Part shown: piece after piece, positions 1-13,239 of the stretch
Layout: each line of letters starts with the position of its first letter
Numbering within the stretch: the first letter of the stretch is position 1
From: Ziziphus jujuba
Lineage: Eukaryota > Streptophyta > Magnoliopsida > Rosales > Rhamnaceae
Direction: 5' to 3'
Length of the DNA: 64,000 bases
NCBI RefSeq assembly: GCF_031755915.1
Contig: NC_083383.1
Span: 25,460,501-25,524,500, forward strand
The notes under the pieces: model-generated
Told to the model about the DNA's origin: nothing
Seen by the model: the letters and a program-made list of their open reading frames with translations, nothing else
Database searches by the model: none
Program-made: the position numbers and the translations under genes

Positions 1-999
1 CAAATGTAATTAGTAGCATGGTAGTTGATAAATTAGGCTTAAAAACTATTAAACATCCAGAATCATATAGATCACAATGGCTTAATGATAGTGGTGAGAT
101 AAAAGTAAATAAACAAGCCAAAGTAAAATTCAGTATTGATAAATATATGGATGTTGTATTGTGTGATGTTGTTCCTATACATGCGGGTCATATTTTGTTG
201 GGTAGACCATGGCAATTTGATAAGGATGCCATACATTATGGGAGAGAGAATTTCATTGTATTTAAATTCAAATGCAACAAAGGGGGAGGCCAAAAAGCTT
301 AAAGAAAAGGCTAGTATGGCACCCACAGCTTCAACAACTATTCAAGGGAGCAAGACCATGCGAGAACAACCAGGTAAGTGTCCTAAACTGAATGGTGAGG
401 GAAAAAGCAAAGATAAAGCCTAGAGTGAGAAAAAACTTTAAAAAGCCGAGAGTGAGAGAAAACAAATGGAACCTGTGAGTGTGAAAGAAAAAGCGAGGAA
501 AGAAAAGAAAAAGAAAAATTTGTATCTTAGCTTAGGTGAAATTAAAAAGGCATTTGTTAGTAATAAACCTATACTAGTTATAATTTGTAAAAATGCTTAT
601 TTAAAGATGTTTTTATCATATAGAATTTTATCTGTATTGTTGAGAGCTTTACTTAATGAAAATTTGAAAATTTGGAAAGGATTATTTGTTAACTTTAAAA
701 AGTGTGATTTCTATAAAGATAAATTGGTATTTCTAGAATTTTTTATGATAGTGTTTGACCCATGAGATTGGTTATGGTTGCATTTAAAAAAAGAGAGGTT
801 TCCCGAACAAAGAAAGTCCAAGCTTATGCCACATAAGTATGGATCTTTTCAAGTCTTGGAGTGGATTAATGACAATGCTTACAAACTTGACTTACTGGGT
901 GAGTATAATGTTAGTCCTACATTTAATGTTGTTGACTTATCTCCTTTTGTTGCAAGTGATGATTTTGATTTGAGGTCAAATCATTTTTAAGAGGAGGGG
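1..999 (+). pseudogene. Decayed mosaic ORF (protease to integrase tail) of a non-autonomous Ty3 element
   Basis: This is the 3' part of the interior of a Ty3/gypsy element whose 5' part lies outside the window. A protease-like stretch at about 18-302 has the motif [15 protein letters not shown]. After a Lys/Glu-rich linker, 466-765 reads like joined integrase and reverse-transcriptase scraps (LLRAL..NLKIW, then NFKKC-F). From 778 to 990 comes the integrase C-terminal tail ([24 protein letters not shown]). Stops at about 421, 763 and 988 and a frame change break it. The module order matches the better copy at 24924-27986, except that only one copy of the YLSLG module is present. Reverse transcriptase, RNase H and the integrase core are absent, so the element was non-autonomous. 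The family assignment rests on direct comparison within the window. Confidence 0.8.
967..982 (+). other. Pre-polypurine hairpin, old copy
   Basis: GATTTG, loop AGGT, CAAATC: a perfect 6-bp stem kept just before the polypurine tract GAGGAGGGG (about 991-999), although the surrounding ORF is broken. It is the counterpart of the hairpins at 27765-27780 and 40044-40063. Confidence 0.65.
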
Positions 1000-2150
1000 A
1001 ATGATGAGAATTCACTCGTGCCTATACAACCGACAACCCGTTTGGGTGCTGACCCAATACAAATGAAGGCTGAACCAATGGCTCGGGCTTAAGGACAACC
1101 TGGCTAGATTCATATAGAGGGCAATTAATTCCCAAAATGGCTTATCCATACCCGAAGATACAAGACCTTTTCTATGCATTCGAGTGGTGGAAGCTGATAT
1201 AGATCTGGATAGCAGTTTTGGTGCATTTATGGATTCAAAGCAGCATGGAATGGGTTCAAAACTTCTTGATATCATTAAGAAGTCATGGGAAATGGTCAAG
1301 ACCGAAGCTAAGCTGGTCATTTAGGGCTTGTGAGCATAAGAAACATTTTGGCCACAAATTGCCTTGTTTTGGCGCTGAGATTGAAGCCATTTAGTATTTT
1401 AGCATTTTCTCTTTGTTTTGAGCAAGGCCAACATGTAAGACTCATGTCTAATCCTACTTGGCATCCTACATGGCATATTGGTTTTGATTTGGAGCTTTTA
1501 CAAGTTGACAATTGGTCAAAATTAGCTTTGTAGTCAAACTAGTCAAATAGTATCCTAATTTGATTTTAACTCTTTGTTTTAGGAAATTAGTCTTTTATTT
1601 GGTTTTTATTTATTTATTTGATGGACAAATCAACTTAGAAAAGTTACTATTTTATTATTTTCAATGGAAATTAATTAATTCCTAATTCAAAATAAAGGAG
1701 TGAGAATCGACCTACATTAGAATTAGGAAAGGAATGAGAATTGGCCTACATTAGAATTAGGAAAGGAGTGAGAATCGGCCTTCATTATGTTTCCTATTCT
1801 TTGGTGGCCAGTTTCTTCCTATCTTTTTAAGGTTTTTGTTTCATGTCTTGAACCTATTTAAGGGTTATTTTTCAATGATAATGCAGCTTGAATATTTTAC
1901 AGAAAATTAATTGTGAGATTGAATTTCTCATTATTCTCTTTGAACACCTAAAATACTATTTGAGAGTAAGTGTTTTTAGTCTTGGCTTATCAATAGAATA
2001 TCCATCACCTATTGTGGCATCTTCATTATACCAAGGTTTCTAATCACAAGTTGGTTAGGGGTTGAAGTCATTCCATTAAAATCTGAACTTAATTGAGATC
2101 CAGGCTAATATAATACGGGTTTAGGCACATGTCAACCTGGGTTCGTATCA
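1000..2150 (+). repeat. 3' LTR of the non-autonomous Ty3 element
   Basis: The LTR starts AATGATG right after a polypurine tract and ends GTTCGTATCA, the same ends as the LTRs at 22619-23755 and 27798-28934. It is about 1151 bp and clearly diverged from those copies. Its first 500 bp still align with the LTR-encoded tail of the mosaic ORF. Confidence 0.85.
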
Positions 2151-2840
2151 ATACTCTTTCAGGGTATAATACATCTTGGTACTATCAAGATACATACCAT
2201 AATCAGAATTATGGGCTTCTTCTAGTATTTGCCTTTTTAGCTCTTTATTAGCTGGAAAACAATGCCTAGAACCAATTACCAAGGCTACAGTGCCTCTAAT
2301 AGCGAAATCTGGCTTCCCTTTTGTTTAACTTTACTTCTCATGCTTATCAAGTAAGTGTCTTCAAATTGAGCCTCAAGAACACAATCCGTAAGTATCAGTC
2401 ATAGTCAGAAGCTAGTAAAAAGGTGCTCCTGAAGTATGCATCCACAAATTAACATCTAACTTTCATAACTCAATCATCGAAGGAAGCTGTATTGTCTCCA
2501 CATAAGCCAGTGAGCCTGTAGACTTCCTATTTAATGCATCAGCCACCACATTTGGCTTGCTTGAATTATAATCAATTTGCAATCATAATCTTTGAGCTAT
2601 TCTATTTATCTCCTTTGCCATAGGTTCAACTCTTTCTCAGCAAAGAAATACTTCAAGCTCTTATGATCAGTTAAAATCTGACAAGTAGCTCCATACAAGT
2701 AGTGCCTCCAAGTCTTCAATACAAAGATCATTGCAGCAAGCTCTAAATTTTGAGTCAGATAATTTAGCTCATGCTTCTTCAACTGTCTAGAAGCATAAGT
2801 AACAACTCATAATTTTCTAAAAAGAAAAATCCATCCATCA
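2151..2840 (-). pseudogene. RNase H region fragment of a minus-strand Ty3 element
   Basis: On the minus strand, 2510-2820 reads as decayed RNase H: a YASRQLKKHELNY-like stretch, then [10 protein letters not shown] and TDHKSLKYF, then an NVVADAL-like end. It lines up with residues 908-1000 of the intact polyprotein at 35462-40036. Many stops and frameshifts are present. Positions 2151-2500 are probably the following linker and integrase start, but no motif there is certain. The fragment probably belongs to the same old element as the gag at 3770-4970 and the LTR at 5174-8031, with most of the reverse transcriptase missing. Confidence 0.7.
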
Positions 2841-3769
2841 AATCAAAAAGAAAGATTAGAACTTAAATCTAATTTCCTCAAACCAATACTACTGTCACAA
2901 AGTTAAAACTGAGATTGTTCTTTTTACTTCCGATTACACTCCCGGTACTTGCAATTGTAAGATCCATGTTGCTCATTAATTATCCAAATTTTCTTAACCT
3001 AGAAAAACATCTTTCTTTTAACCAATTTCATCGAAGTCATAAAACAAAACATCTTGTATTTATTTCAATGGAGGGCCTTAGAATTATTATAAAGCCTAAC
3101 AAAATCCTCAATATTGTCAATACCAAGGAATATGAAAACAAAAGATCAAGTCCGAGTCCTCTCGTCATCTTAAATATTATTTTTGAAGAAACTTCAAATT
3201 CTTCCAATTTCAAACAAACTCCAAGAATACATACCTCGAGCAATAAAAAAACTAAAATCTTAATTCTAATATCACAACCAAGTACTAAGAACTAGTTATT
3301 AGATCTTCAAACTATAAGGAAAAATTCATCACTTTTTTATATTATAGCTATGCCCCAAAAATCATATTCCTTAAGAGATTAAGCTATCATCAAGAATATC
3401 AACCACCTTATATTCATAAAACATCGTTCATAATAAAACACTCAATCTCTAAGGAAACAAAATATCAAAACCAATATATAAAACTATCACCCAAAAGAAG
3501 ATGCCACAAAACCAACTTATAAAATTTACAGCTTAGTTCTTAACAAGCTGTCCAATATCAGATCACCAAAATGCAGCAGCCAAACTTTATTTGCACCAGA
3601 TTCTAATATTAAAATCTTAATTTCCATGAAACGAAAACAACTACACTTGAACAACTAACTAGGTCAAATAAACTCTCTTGTGGAGGTTGAAATTTCCGAG
3701 TAACATCCCAAAGGAACTCAAGTCATCCTAATCTGTGCAACATATTCATGTAAAACAAAAGAGCGCATG
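2841..3769. other. AT-rich stretch, nothing assigned
   Basis: It lies between the RNase H and gag-protease fragments of the old minus-strand element. It carries a few open frames of up to 126 codons but no recognisable motif. It may be fully decayed pol or an unrelated insertion. Confidence 0.4.
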
Positions 3770-4781
3770 GTCTTTGAGCCAATAAAATATATCCATCACT
3801 ACCAAGCATAAATAATATACTTGTCACAACATCAGGGTGACATGTGCCTCCTATCTGATCATAGCATATATCTTGTCTTTGGTAAATGATCGCCCCTTTT
3901 AGCCTCCATCTCTGGCTGTGAATGCATACCGCTGTCTAGTGATGGTAGAACCTCCTGAAGTCTGGCCTGTCTATATATCATGTACTTTGTACCTACCAGC
4001 CTACTAAAATTGTGCACCCGATAATAAGTCTCTAGCCTAACCATGTCCTCGATAGAAGCAATCATTTTTAAAGTATTCCAATTGCTTATAATGAAATCAT
4101 TATCCGTCCCACTAACATTGCTCATCATGAAACTTACCATATAAGCTATCTCAAATTGCAAATCTCTGAAAATGGTAGCTACTGTTATTCACTATCCATT
4201 GTCCTGAATCTTGAGTGGGTCATTTCTTTGGGATCTGCTATCCCTAGGCTATGTCTGCCTCATTTAAATTTTCACCATCCAATGATCTTGAACTAAAGCT
4301 GTTTCTTTCAGACGATCACTGGCTATGGGTCTCCAAAGACATGCCATCCAAAACATCGGTGCTTAGATTTGTGTACCAAGGTCTGTTCCTCTACCTCCAA
4401 GGCAACATTTCTCATAGATTGATTCATGGGGTGAATGGCATCTGATATGCTTAGCGCTATAGGCTCACTCAAACCATCTAGAAACCTCTTCTTCATCCTG
4501 TTCTCATCGGCAATCAAGTTGAGACATAACTCTAATAGCTCCCTGAATCTTCGCTCATACTCAGAAACTATCATGCTATTCGGAGTGAGTGTCCAACTTT
4601 AACCTCTTAATCTTAACAAAGTTTGGAGGTCAAAACTAGGTGTGAAATGCAATCTTGAACTATGTCCAAGTGTGATGTCTCCTAGTTCTTGCATATATCC
4701 ACCACTTTCTTGCGTTTCCCTCTAGCATAAAGCTAGTAATCCTAACTTTATTCTCGTCCAGACATTGTATACCTTTATCCT

Positions 4782-4815
<34 letters not shown>

Positions 4816-4970
4816 TTCCATATCAACTAGCCAAGATAAAGTTGCAATAGGGTCCATGGAGCCATCAAACCCACTACTCCAAGTTTTCAAGCCTGATTAA
4901 CAGAATATCTAATAAACCCACTCCTCTAGAGTGATCGAGCTAGGTGCTCGACAAGATACTCCAAATAAAA
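3770..4970 (-). pseudogene. gag-protease fragment of a minus-strand Ty3 (Tekay-like) element
   Basis: Read on the minus strand from 4970 down, there is a GFDGSMDPIA-like start, a FMLEGNARKWW-like stretch near 4725, and [19 protein letters not shown] at 4574-4500. A Gag-protease junction (DKIYAM, PDVVTS) lies near 3900-3800. These align in order with residues 53-400 of the intact polyprotein at 35462-40036 ([35 protein letters not shown]). Frameshifts and stops are frequent, so nothing is expressed as a full protein. The start of gag lies close to the primer-binding site at 5159-5171, as expected for a 5' end. Confidence 0.8.
4782..4815. repeat. (CA)n-(TA)n microsatellite
   Basis: A run of about ten CA units passes directly into about seven TA units, inside the decayed gag. 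Confidence 0.9.
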
Positions 4971-5158
4971 GGACATATCTACACTTTCAACTAAGCTTGC
5001 TGGAAACTACGTCTACCCCTCGCAACATTATGAAAAAGCTCTATATGAAAGAATCAATTAAAATATAAGTAACACCTAACAAAAGGGTAGGTATGAAAGA
5101 TAAAACACAGGATGAGTCATACAGCAATGCACAACCTCAAGGAAATTTAGAACCTAAT

Positions 5159-5171
5159 GCTTTGATACCAA
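5159..5171 (-). other. Primer-binding site, initiator tRNA-Met type
   Basis: The minus strand reads TTGGTATCAAAGC three bases after the LTR end. This differs by one base from the TTGGTATCAGAGC of the younger elements. It fixes the orientation of the old element as minus and 5174 as the inner LTR edge. Confidence 0.75.
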
Positions 5172-5173
5172 GC

Positions 5174-8031
5174 TAACAAGATCTGCCCCAAGAACCCTCC
5201 CAGGATCTCCCGGTCGTTCTGCCTAATGAAGTCCTACTGGACAATCCTTAGAGGATATCCAATGGAACCTCACTTAAAACGTGGACAACCAAGCACAAGC
5301 ATTATCAATAATACCTCAATATATAGATAAAAACTACAACAGCATAACTATACATACGGTCAAAACTATGTTCAAAATTATATCAGAACATTGTAAAAGT
5401 ATTTGTAAAATGTAAAAGAACAACTGATACAAATAAGTCACAAATGATAAAGATAAATAGAGAAAGACAAATACTGCTGCTGCAGTGGAGAGTATACAAT
5501 AACAAGCAATGCGCAAGGTAGACTACCAGCTAACTGCCCAGGCCTAGGGGAACGAATTTAAAACAAATAGCATGTGAGATAAAGAAATATAGGTGAGCGG
5601 CATAGTATAATAGAATATTAATAATGTATTTCTATAAAACTTTCTCTCAAGACCTCTCGTTTCACTCTCTTGCAAGGTTTTCCTTTTTAAAATCATTTCA
5701 CAAAACCTAAACTTATACCCCAATTCATTATCATAAAATCGATGCTCAAAGATATAATGTGAACGATCATTGTAACATTATAAAATGTCTTAATCAAGAT
5801 ATAAATATTGAGCATAAAATATTATAAACACAGTTTCACAAAATAATTATGAAAGTGCAGTAATAACCACAATATTTGAAAACCAACAATGTATTCAAAA
5901 CCACAATGTACCATTCGATATACCAAACTGTAAACCGTGGGATATACCCACCTCACGATCCTTAATATACAAAAGGTATCGTGGAAATAGTAAATCGTCA
6001 GGACTTACCCAACCTCATGGTTCGTGGTAATAAATAATCTATGGAATGAACCCAATCTCACAGTACCATGGCAATAATAAACCTGTGGGATGAACCTAAC
6101 CTCATAGCCCGTGGCAATAATAATCTGTGGGATGAACCTAACCATACGTACCCCATGGCAATAATAAATCGTCGAGATTAACCCAACCTCAAATCCCGTG
6201 GCAATAACAAACCGTCAGGATGAACCCAATCTTACGGTACTGTGGCAAACTCGCACACTGTAACATAATATTGTATCGAAACACTAATACTATATGGTAC
6301 ATCAATTAAAAATAACCAATATAGTATCATCTCCAAACAATACTGTATCATAAATCATAATTTAATATTCAAATCCAACCTCTTATTTAAATATTTCAAA
6401 ATTTTCAAATCATCATTTCATGCTAAACCAGAAATACCATAGTGAAATATATTCACTATAAATCAATTTTAAGCACATAAAATTATAAATTATTTGATCC
6501 ATGGTTAAAATCATATAATTTCAATCTACGTTCTCAAATCAGTTATTTTTCAAAATGATTTAAATTCTCAATTCAAATTCCAAGATATTTAAATACCATA
6601 AGTCCATTTATGAACTCATTAGAATTGAAAATCATTTAAAATATTGTCAAACATCACATAAAATGATAACACATATATGTAAAATCAAAGATTTATATAT
6701 GCATAAGCCAAACATTTTAAGCAAATGATATGTACGTAAAATATTCGAAGCACATATATATTATACTATATACCCAAAATATTTTTAAATGATATAACCA
6801 CTCACAGTACTGCAGATGCTCACTCCTGCTCCCCTACAAGGCCGCTTCCAGACTCAACATAAGTGTTTGTAGTATAATAAAATATTTTTTAGATTCCAAA
6901 AACTAAATCAAAGACATTTATGAACACTAAATGTCTTAAATTAATTAGTACAACTATAAAATTACATAAATTGATCACTGACCGGTCTAATTATACTATA
7001 TACTCTTAGGATCTGGTACCCAAAATTAGAACTTTTCACCCAAAGGCTAATATTTCGAGATTGAACCTTCTACTTGATTCTGGTAATATCTAATTTCACT
7101 AATCTAACTTCAATTTTGTCCAATTTTGTCCAAACACAGTCCTAATTTATCCGTATTTAACTAATTGACACAAAAATGGAAAAATTATCAAATAACCTCC
7201 AAAATTCACAAACTTTATATCAATGGAAAGCCCACGAGATAAGAAATGCAATAGTGTACTCATCTTGGTCCAAAAGTGTCACCAATGGCCTAAAAACTTA
7301 TCGCAAAACTAGACCAAACTCTATGTTGATGTATCTCTCAAACAGTGAGGAATCTTGAAAAATGGACCATGGAAATGAGTTCAGAGAGTCGAAAAATGGT
7401 GGAAAGGGTGTATGGGTTAACCCGAAACAGCTAAAAAAGGGCCAAACAGACTGAAAATGTCAAACGGCTACTACCGGATTCAAACGGTCAATCCCCGCAC
7501 ATCGGCTAGCAATTTGACCTGAACTTTGGCCAACGACATCGTCTCAAGGTGGGTAACAAGGGTGGCTTGCAAGTGCATCAAGGTGGTGGTCGGATTTAGA
7601 CAAAACGGCAATGATTCAATTGGGCGTAAAATGGGTTCGAAATGACCCGGTTCAGATCCGTGAGTCTGAAGAGAAAGTTCTTAGGTTTAGGGGATAAAAT
7701 GGATATTTTGGAACTTTTTTCCTATTGGGAATGCTTTCCAACATTTATATAGAGCCTTAGATCACTAACAGACGAAAATCTTGGACTGGTTTGGCCACTA
7801 TTATAAAACTGATATTTGAAACTTTACAGAACCATAACTTTTTATCCGTAACTTAGAATTTAGTGTGCTGCTAGTCTATGAACTCATATCGACGAGCTCT
7901 ACACAATGGTACATCGTTCAAACCAAAAATCTTAATCATAGAAAAAGTCAACTTTGAATCCATATACTGTTCACTTGGTCAAACCTGATCAAACTTGTTC
8001 AATAGGGGTATTTTGGATATGGGTTGTTATA
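5174..8031 (-). repeat. 5' LTR of the old minus-strand Ty3 element
   Basis: On the minus strand the LTR starts TATAACAACCC at 8031 and ends CTTGTTA at 5174, about 2858 bp. Its length and its ends (compare TGTAACACCCC and CCTGACA) make it a distant relative of the 3-kb LTRs at 29-53 kb. The first 900 bp align with the remnant at 21440-22347. It contains a 43-bp minisatellite (5931-6250). Confidence 0.75.
5931..6250. repeat. Minisatellite of about seven 43-bp units
   Basis: The unit contains AACCGTGGGATGAACCCA, then ACCTCA and CCGTGGCAATAAT. Units begin near 5933, 5993, 6037, 6080, 6123, 6167 and 6210; the first is longer. The array lies within the old LTR, at about the relative place where the younger LTRs carry a GC-rich block with similar short motifs. 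Confidence 0.8.
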
Positions 8032-8465
8032 AGCTGGTGATCATTTTATAATAACTAATTATATTGTTCCTCTCTCATATTAGAAACTCCAATAATATTT
8101 TTCTTCAGTCACACATAGATCATAATATTTTTGTTCTTATATAACCATAAATTAAGATAAACACCTAATTACACTTTAATTTAAAAGGTTTAAATTTAAA
8201 CTTTTGAAATATAATTTGTTGCATTTTGCTTTAATTGGGCTTTTTGCTACATATATTCATTAATAAATTTATAGTTTTATATGTACAATCAAGTCTCTGC
8301 CCGAGACAATAATAGTATTTTAATATATGCTTTGCTTTACCAACTCATCTCTTACTACATGGATAATTTTATTAGGCATTTAAAAGTAAAATAATTCTAC
8401 ACCCATCAAATTTTTTAACCAAATTCTTTTATATCTAATAGTTTGGCATTACTTCATTGGACTTA
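8032..8465. other. AT-rich spacer, nothing seen
   Basis: No ORF, repeat or motif was recognised between the old LTR and the next LTR. Confidence 0.5.
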
Positions 8466-9599
8466 TGATACGAACCTAGGACAACCTGCTCCTAAACCCG
8501 TATTATATTAGTCTGAATCTTAATTAAGTTCAAGTTCTAATGGAATGGACCTCAACCCCTAACTAACCTATGATTAGAAATCTTGGTATAATATAGACGC
8601 TAGAATAGGGGATGGAAGACCTATTGATAAGTCAAGCTAAAACAACCAAATCTCTAATGGTGTTTTAGGTGTTCTCAAAGAACAAAGAGATAATTAATCT
8701 CACAAGTATTTTCTTAATCAAATCAAAGTTGTATTCTTATTGAAAAATAAGCCATTAAATAGGCTACAAAGCCACGAAATAAAATCCTAAAAAAAAGAAA
8801 AAACCGGCCATACAAAGTAGTTTCCTATGGTGGCCGAAATTCTCACTCCTTTCCTAATCTAATTTGGATTAATTAATTCCTTTATTTTGAATTAGGAATT
8901 AATTCATTTACAATGAAAATAATAATATAATAACTTTCCTAAACTTATTGTTCCAGAAAATAAATAAATAAAAACTAAAAAGTATTGGTAATTTCCTAAA
9001 ACAAAAAGTAGAATCAAATTAGGAAACTATAATACTAACTTTTTGACTAAATTGACTTTGACCATTATTTGACCAAATTGAGCTCCAAATCAGCTTCAAT
9101 ATTCTTTTTAGGATGCCAAATAAGCTGAATATGAATTCCCACACGTTGCCCATGCTTGGAAGAAAGAGAAAAAGCCAACGCAGTAAAATACAGTAAAACC
9201 AGTAAGCAATACAACAAATTCGGCCAAATTGTTGATGCTGTCTGTACAAGCCCTTTTTGATTGCATTTGAGGCTACTTTAACTTGATTCCATGACCTCTT
9301 AGGCATATGTATTGAACCCATAAAGCATTGGAACCATTTCATACTTCCCGGACTCCAAAAATGTACCAAAACCGTCACCCGAATCCATACCAGTCTCCAG
9401 CACTTGTATCAGCACAATAGATCTTGGTTCTTTGGTCATGATCATTCCTTCTTGATTATGATTTATCCATTGAATAAACACAGCAAGTTTATCCTTGAAC
9501 TTCTTGGCTTGTGCTCTAGTGATTGGTCCCACCTTCATCAGTAACGGATCGGCATCCCAGTGGGTTGTCGGTTGTACGGGTTCGGGTGGATTCGCATCA
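8466..9599 (-). repeat. LTR of the non-autonomous Ty3 family (solo or truncated)
   Basis: Plus-strand TGATACGAACCTAGG at 8466 is the reverse complement of the LTR end, and CGCATCA at 9593-9599 is the complement of the LTR start. At about 1134 bp it is complete compared with the 1137-bp LTRs at 22619 and 27798. The minus-strand frame 9538-9299 keeps the LTR-encoded tail (PITRAQAKKFKDKL). No target duplication was found. The minus-strand GGGAGG just outside the LTR start could be polypurine-tract remains, so this may be the 3' end of a deleted element rather than a true solo LTR. Confidence 0.8.
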
Positions 9600-10229
9600 A
9601 CCTCCCATGACCTTAAGACAATATGTAATGAGTAATTCTAGAGTTATCAAATTTGGTATTCAATGGGTTAATATTACTTCATTTTGTTGAATTATTTATT
9701 AATTTATCAACCGTCAATAAATTATCATATTATTATATTATTAATTTATCAAATATCAATAAATTATGACATCATTGGATACAAAAAAAATTGCTTAATA
9801 AATTGGGTACCTTGTACAAAAAAAAAAAAAAAATTATACCTATAGCATTGCCTTTATTAATTTATCAACTACTTAAAATGATAGTTCTATTCATAATATG
9901 AAATTTAGTATTCACACTACATTCTACATACACTCATTTTTATTTCACCAATTAAATTATACCTGATTTATTCTTAAACATAATTAAATACATAAACTTT
10001 ATATCAATTCCCTTAACTCCTTTGAAATTAAATACACACACTATATCTACACTACATGCTTGATTCCCAAATTCTTATCTCTTTATTTTCAACAATCGCT
10101 CTTAGTCTATAGCAGTTCATCTACAAAGCAATAATGATGCAAGATGTGAGATAGCCATTTGTACCTATTTTGTTCTTCATCTTCAAATTTTCAACAATCC
10201 ATCCTAACCCAGATTAGTTCATTCAGATG
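9600..10229. other. AT-rich spacer with short direct repeats
   Basis: A stretch of about 50 bp containing AATTTATCAA and AATAAATTAT occurs twice at 9695-9780. Nothing else was recognised. Confidence 0.45.
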
Positions 10230-10760
10230 GATATGTCTGTTATATAGAATTCGGATGGGTTCAAATTGTTCGGGTTATTAATACTGACAACCACTTTGTA
10301 TATAATTCATTTTTTATCCAGATTAATAATCTTGATGAAACAAGATACATTTAGTATACAAGGCCTAGATGGGTTCAAATTGTCCAAGTTATATGTATCG
10401 TACGATTACTTCATGTGTCTTTTACTTTTGATATATTTGATATACAGAATTTGAATAAGTTCAAATCATCTGAATTATAAATATACTGCTTCACATATTG
10501 TTCATTTTTGTTTGAATTACATAATTTAGATAAGACAATATACATCCCGTATATGAAACCCAAACGGTTCAAATTGTCCAAGTTATGTATAACAAAATAT
10601 CACATTACATATTATTTGTTTTCATCCAAATTATTAATCCAAATGAAATAAGATACAACCGGTGTATAAAATCCAAATGAGTTTAAATTAACTGAGTTAT
10701 TTATGTTGGAAGACTACACATATCAATGAAGTAATTATTTTCTCAGGTATATAGAACTCG
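10230..10760. repeat. Degenerate tandem array, unit about 85-115 bp
   Basis: The phrase GGTTCAAATTGTCC, or a variant, recurs near 10256, 10371, 10456, 10564 and 10679. It is followed each time by a related AT-rich stretch containing ATCCAAAT and AGATACA. There are about five imperfect units and no coding potential. Confidence 0.65.
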
Positions 10761-13239
10761 TACCTATTCAAACTGTGTGATGAAGAATAGATATAACAAA
10801 AGGTAAAACAAAAAATAGCTAAAAAGAATAGAAAAAATAAATCATAAAAGAAAGCTAAATACTTATATTAAGGTTTATTATTTTCTAAAACTACATTGTA
10901 AAGTACATAGTAATTTATTTGTATTTTGTTTATCTGTGCTTAAGCATAATTATAACATTTTAACAAGGAATTTTTTTAGAATATTAAGAAATAATTAAAA
11001 ATTTAGTGTGGTAATTAAATTTCATAGTGTGAATAGAATTACCGTATTAAAAAAACTGTCACATTATTGGTTATTATATTGGTTTCAATCTGTTTCGAAT
11101 CTCTATCACCAGTACTATATGAACTTTTTCACTACATAACTAGGTTACACATGCACTTTCAAATCCAAAAAATCATTAATTAGAAAAAACACAACATTCA
11201 TGCTGATATAAATGATGATGATGATAATAAAATAATTATGATAATATAATAAAATGGTATGATAAACTAATTAAACTCTAATGTTTAAGATTATTTTTAA
11301 AGAAAATAGTAGTTAAAAGTATGAATAAATCTATAAATATAAAACATTGGAACCATTTAAAATCCATGTAAAAATATATCAATTAATATTAAAAATCACC
11401 TGATGTACCATACGATATGCCAATGCCACCATAATGTCAACCACTTGTAGATATACTACTACTAGTATGGTTAGAGATTATTGTTTATAATGGCTATCCA
11501 ACCCACCGATCTCGTAGGCAACAAAAATACGATAATAGACCACCACCCATAGCCATAGTCCAAATCCAATCACATTTCAACATAGCTAGGTTACTATCAC
11601 GGTACTATATGATACATTTAATACATAATATATCAAAAATACACCTGATGCACCATATAATATGCCAATGCAACCAAATAATGCTTGGCAACGCAAACAT
11701 TACTTGACAAAATAGGGAAGAAGAGAAGAGCACCTGTATGCGGCCCATTTAGTGTCCCAAATGTGCCGATATTGAATAACTTGTCATCCTACGGCTAAAA
11801 GGAGGTTGGGTAACACCATAACTATAAAATACCTACCTACCTTCACTCACCTTAGCTTCTATAAGAATGGCTAAACATGTCGTCTTTTGGTTGTGAGAGG
11901 AGTGGCCAACCTCATCACTGCAAAATATCTACCTACTTTACTCATCACAACTTACAAAGGAATGGCTAATATAACCTACACGTTGAGATCAATATTATAT
12001 ATTTATCGACAATATCGGTACTATATGGTACATATAAAAACTAAATAATCTCAAATAAATACAATAGTCTAAAAATACAGATTTTTTTTCCACCTTTTAA
12101 TTTTAAAACCATAAATAAATATTATAAATGAATAAATATATAAATGAAAGAAAATCATTTAGAAAGCAGGGTAACTTTTATAAAGAATTGTTACCAGGAA
12201 ATATTTTTTTCCATTTACTCATTCATATATGTATATATATGTGCATAAATTTATACTCGCATAAAATAGATAAGTTGATAAAATACTATAATATAATTAA
12301 ATATAAATAATTAATTTTGCAAAATCATAATTGTATTTACGCTCATGTATACACACACATATATATAATCAAATTAAAACACTGAAACATTTAAAAAGAA
12401 ATTGAATAAATTTTACTTTTTAATTCTAAAATCAACCCAAATAAATAATCTCAACCTTTTCTCACAATCAACTTACGATATCATAGATACACCGAGCAAG
12501 CATGCTAGTATCCCAATTTATTTTTAAATATAGAGCCCATTGTTCCCTGCTCTAATGCCTCTAATTTCCCTTTGCTGACTTTATTGCTAAGGAAGCAATG
12601 GGCCTTTCACCCACTTTCTAGTGACTCCAGGAGCTACATCACAGGCTTTTTTAAAAATATATTGATAAAATAGCTTGGTATCCAAGCAAACAATATCAAT
12701 GATTGTGATCCTTATTGTGTACATGGAAATCTAAGATAATAATAATAACAATAATATATGTATGTATATATATATATATATGTACATATATGTATATATA
12801 TTTGCACATGTAAATATAAGCATGGTTGGGAGAAGTCACATTAAAAATTCAAAGTCAAGTAATAATAATTAAATATTCAATTATACCCAAATTACTTTAG
12901 AAAAACAAAACCACTTTTAAACAACCCTTACAAATCACAATTCCGCATTTAAAATTTAATGAATAAAAAAAAACTAATTAAACAAAAACATATCCATTTG
13001 CAATTTACAAAGATTTATAAAATACATTTGCATAATTTTGCAACATAAATATTAATAATATAAATAACACATTAAATCTAAACTTCTTAAAATAATCACG
13101 ATGAGACATAATAAATACACCTTCAAATAAAAATGCATTTACACATTCTAGTAATATAAACGCCACAATTAATCAAATATTTGTTATAAATATTTTATAA
13201 CTCAAAAACACAAGTTAAAGAAAATACACCACTCATAAT
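10761..13239. other. AT-rich DNA with dispersed repeats, no gene
   Basis: A phrase around CACCTGATGTACCATACGAT occurs at about 11398 and again at 11640. GGTACTATATG-type motifs at 11114, 11600 and 12016 also occur in the old LTR near 6290. The block is probably decayed LTR of the same minus-strand family. A TA microsatellite lies at 12768-12800. Confidence 0.5.

Noticed and set aside
2915..3295. A 126-codon plus-strand frame as a gene
   Set aside because: It is AT-rich, low-complexity, within a decayed retroelement region, and shows no motif.
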